From Tumebacillus avium (lineage in GTDB: Bacteria; Bacillota; Bacilli; Tumebacillales; Tumebacillaceae): a DNA stretch of 64,000 nt. Under the pieces are notes generated by a model. That model did not search any database. It was not told the origin of the DNA and saw only the letters and a list, made by a program, of their open reading frames with translations. The translations under genes were made by a program, and so were the position numbers. The stretch spans positions 2,146,501 to 2,210,500 of the forward strand of contig NZ_CP021434.1 in NCBI RefSeq assembly GCF_002162355.1, in the 5' to 3' direction. Numbering within the stretch: position 1 is the stretch's first letter; every line of letters starts with the position of its first letter. Below, in pieces: positions 62,147-64,000 of this stretch.

Positions 62147-62175
62147 ACCCCGGCCATTTCATTGGCCGGGGTTTT
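62147..62175 (+). terminator. Strong terminator upstream of uvrA
   Basis: ACCCCGGCCA (62147-62156) pairs with TGGCCGGGGT (62163-62172), followed by T-rich sequence. It ends the transcript of the 13-codon ORF and would block it from reaching uvrA. Confidence 0.88.
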
Positions 62176-62231
62176 GATTTTTCGTGTAGTCCGTTGCTTT
62201 TTTGACGAAACTGGTTCAATATAGGAGTTAG

Positions 62232-62245
62232 AGAATGTTTGTTCG
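62232..62245. promoter_or_regulatory. LexA-like box upstream of uvrA
   Basis: AGAAT-GTTT-GTTCG matches the Bacillus LexA site CGAAC-N4-GTTCG at 8 of 10 fixed places and lies about 27 bp before the uvrA start. uvrA belongs to the SOS regulon in B. subtilis. Confidence 0.5.
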
Positions 62246-62271
62246 TATTCAGAGCGGAAAAGGGGAAGGAA

Positions 62272-64000
62272 ATGGCACAGGAACACATCGTCGTCAAAGG
62301 TGCGCGCGCGCACAATTTGAAAAATATTGATGTGACGATTCCACGCGACAAGTTTGTGGTCTTGACCGGTCTGTCCGGGTCGGGGAAATCGTCTTTGGCA
62401 TTCGATACGATCTATGCGGAAGGTCAGCGCCGCTACGTGGAATCGCTTTCCGCGTATGCGCGTCAATTTCTTGGGCAGATGGACAAGCCGGATGTCGACT
62501 CGATCGACGGGCTGTCTCCGGCGATCTCCATCGACCAGAAGACCACGTCGCGCAACCCGCGCTCCACAGTCGGCACCGTGACGGAGATCTACGACTATCT
62601 CCGCCTGCTGTTCGCCCGCATCGGGCGGCCGCACTGTCCCAACCACCCAAACATCGAGATCACCTCCCAGACGGTGGAACAGATGGTCGACCGGATTTTG
62701 GAGCTGCCGGAACGCACGCGGATTCAAATCTACGCGCCGCTGATCAAAGGGCGCAAAGGCGAGCATACCAAGGTCTTCGAAGACGTTTCCAAGCAGGGCT
62801 TTGTCCGTGTCCGCGTCGACGGAGAGCTGCGCGAGCTGTCTGAGGAGATCAAGCTGGAGAAGAACAAAAAGCACACGATCGAGGTCGTCGTCGACCGCAT
62901 CGTGATCAAAGATGACATCCAGACCCGCCTCGCCGACTCGCTGGAAACGGCGCTCAAGCTGGCGGAAGGCACGGTGATCGTCGGCATCGTCGACGGGGAA
63001 GAGATGCTGTTTTCCTCCAGTTTGTCGTGCCCGGAATGCGGATTCTCGGTGACCGAACTGGCGCCGCGGATGTTTTCGTTCAACTCGCCGTTTGGCGCCT
63101 GTGAGACCTGCGCGGGCCTCGGCACCAACATGGAGATCGACCCGGACCTCGTGGTGCCGGACTGGTCGAAGTCGCTCGCCGAAGACGCGATCGAGCCGTG
63201 GCAGGGCCGCACATCCAACTACTACCCGCAGCTTTTGGAAGCGGCGGCGAACTATTATGAGGTCGACAACAAGCTGCCTTTGCGCGACGTGCCGGAGGAG
63301 AAGCTGAAGAAGATCTTGTACGGCAGCCAAGGCGACAAGATCAAGTTCAAATATGAAAATGATTTCGGCCAGTCGAAGATCGCCGAGCTGGAGTTTGAAG
63401 GGGTCATCCCGAACCTGGAGCGCCGCTATAAAGAGACGGTGTCCGACTATGTGCGCGAGTTTATCGAAGAGTACATGAGCGCCAAGCCGTGCCCGGCCTG
63501 CAAAGGCAAGCGTCTGCGTCCGGAGAGCCTCGCGGTCACCATCGGCGGGGAGAACATCTCGCATGTGACCGGGCTGTCGGTCAATGATGCGTTGAGCTAT
63601 TTCAACAGCCTGTCCCTGTCGGAGAAAGAGATGACGATCGCCCGCCTGATCTTGCGGGAGATCGAGTCGCGCCTCGGCTTCCTGCGCGACGTCGGGCTGG
63701 ATTACCTCAACCTGTCGCGCGCGGCCGGCACGCTGTCCGGCGGCGAAGCGCAGCGGATTCGCCTGGCGACACAGATCGGGTCGTCCCTGATGGGCGTCCT
63801 GTACATTCTGGACGAGCCGTCGATCGGGCTGCATCAGCGCGACAATGAGCGGCTGATCAACACGCTGGTGCACATGCGCAACCTCGGGAACACGCTGATC
63901 GTTGTCGAGCATGATGAAGACACGATGCTGGCCTGCGACTACATCATCGACATCGGGCCGGGTGCCGGCGTGCACGGCGGGACGATCGTCTCGCAAGGGA
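62272..64000 (+). CDS. uvrA: UvrABC excision repair protein A (3' end outside window)
   Basis: UvrA is the ABC-type ATPase that finds DNA damage and loads UvrB. The first 576 codons are present without a stop: [12 protein letters not shown] at the start, Walker [36 protein letters not shown], the first zinc module (CPECGF ... CETC), a second Cys pair [13 protein letters not shown], the signature [12 protein letters not shown] and Walker [26 protein letters not shown] precedes ATG at 62272. The rest of the protein lies beyond 64000. It is parted from uvrB by about 4.4 kb. Confidence 0.96.
   Translation, partial: MAQEHIVVKGARAHNLKNIDVTIPRDKFVVLTGLSGSGKSSLAFDTIYAEGQRRYVESLSAYARQFLGQMDKPDVDSIDGLSPAISIDQKTTSRNPRSTVGTVTEIYDYLRLLFARIGRPHCPNHPNIEITSQTVEQMVDRILELPERTRIQIYAPLIKGRKGEHTKVFEDVSKQGFVRVRVDGELRELSEEIKLEKNKKHTIEVVVDRIVIKDDIQTRLADSLETALKLAEGTVIVGIVDGEEMLFSSSLSCPECGFSVTELAPRMFSFNSPFGACETCAGLGTNMEIDPDLVVPDWSKSLAEDAIEPWQGRTSNYYPQLLEAAANYYEVDNKLPLRDVPEEKLKKILYGSQGDKIKFKYENDFGQSKIAELEFEGVIPNLERRYKETVSDYVREFIEEYMSAKPCPACKGKRLRPESLAVTIGGENISHVTGLSVNDALSYFNSLSLSEKEMTIARLILREIESRLGFLRDVGLDYLNLSRAAGTLSGGEAQRIRLATQIGSSLMGVLYILDEPSIGLHQRDNERLINTLVHMRNLGNTLIVVEHDEDTMLACDYIIDIGPGAGVHGGTIVSQG

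Noticed and set aside
62026-63996. 656-codon open frame on the minus strand
   Set aside because: It is the antisense shadow of uvrA, whose motifs (Walker A, zinc modules, signature) are clear on plus. GC-rich codon use makes long false frames common here.

Overview
The window looks like the chromosome of a GC-rich, endospore-forming-type Firmicute, most likely a Tumebacillus-like member of the Alicyclobacillaceae. This is inference from three things: Bacillus-type control sites (ARG box, Zur boxes, ArsR and CzrA-type operators, a LexA-like box), strong GGAGG ribosome sites with many TTG and GTG starts, and the Bacillus-like block ftsEX, ctpB, minJ, motAB, uvrB, uvrA. No rRNA, tRNA, CRISPR array or transposase gene was seen. 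uvrA runs off the right edge.

Layout. 1-7.5 kb: single metabolic and accessory genes (SDR oxidoreductase, stand-alone ATP-dependent DNA ligase, phosphatase, PaiB, glpD). 7.5-11.4 kb: thiL followed by the t6A set tsaE, tsaB, rimI, tsaD in one tightly overlapping operon. 11.6-14.7 kb: a secreted protein, a GNAT enzyme, an arsR-arsI operon with three identical-type operators, and a zinc-type CDF exporter with its own palindromic operator. 14.7-21.4 kb: cell-wall amidase, anchored foldase, a non-coding DnaA-box cluster, membrane proteins, and an EAL protein.

21.5-26.5 kb holds the most interesting system: an unlisted 37-residue precursor peptide, a B12-type radical SAM enzyme with an internal (Ala-Thr-Asp)9 repeat, a DUF692/MNIO-type iron oxidase, a partner protein and a TTG-start membrane peptide. 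Together they look like a ribosomally made, modified peptide (RiPP) cluster. 26.5-32.2 kb is accessory: a DUF3990 two-gene pair, two tandem paralogous anchored proteins, an APH(9)-like phosphotransferase in AT-rich DNA, an MFS exporter and small proteins.

32.4-40.4 kb is an arginine operon (carA, carB, argF, argG, argH) behind a promoter covered by an ARG box. 40.5-44.1 kb encodes a Yip1 protein and a MacAB-like exporter. 44.3-48.2 kb holds a zinc-binding-site-less ZnuA paralog, then Zur-controlled znuA, znuC, znuB. 48.4-57.9 kb is the cell-envelope and division block with ftsEX, an M23 hydrolase, ctpB, minJ and motAB, and then uvrB. Between uvrB and uvrA lies a two-gene AAA-ATPase/TOPRIM-like cassette, probably anti-phage, flanked by two near-identical 43-44 bp terminator-type direct repeats. 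After it come a membrane glycosyltransferase and a 13-codon leader-like ORF that ends in a strong terminator just before uvrA.
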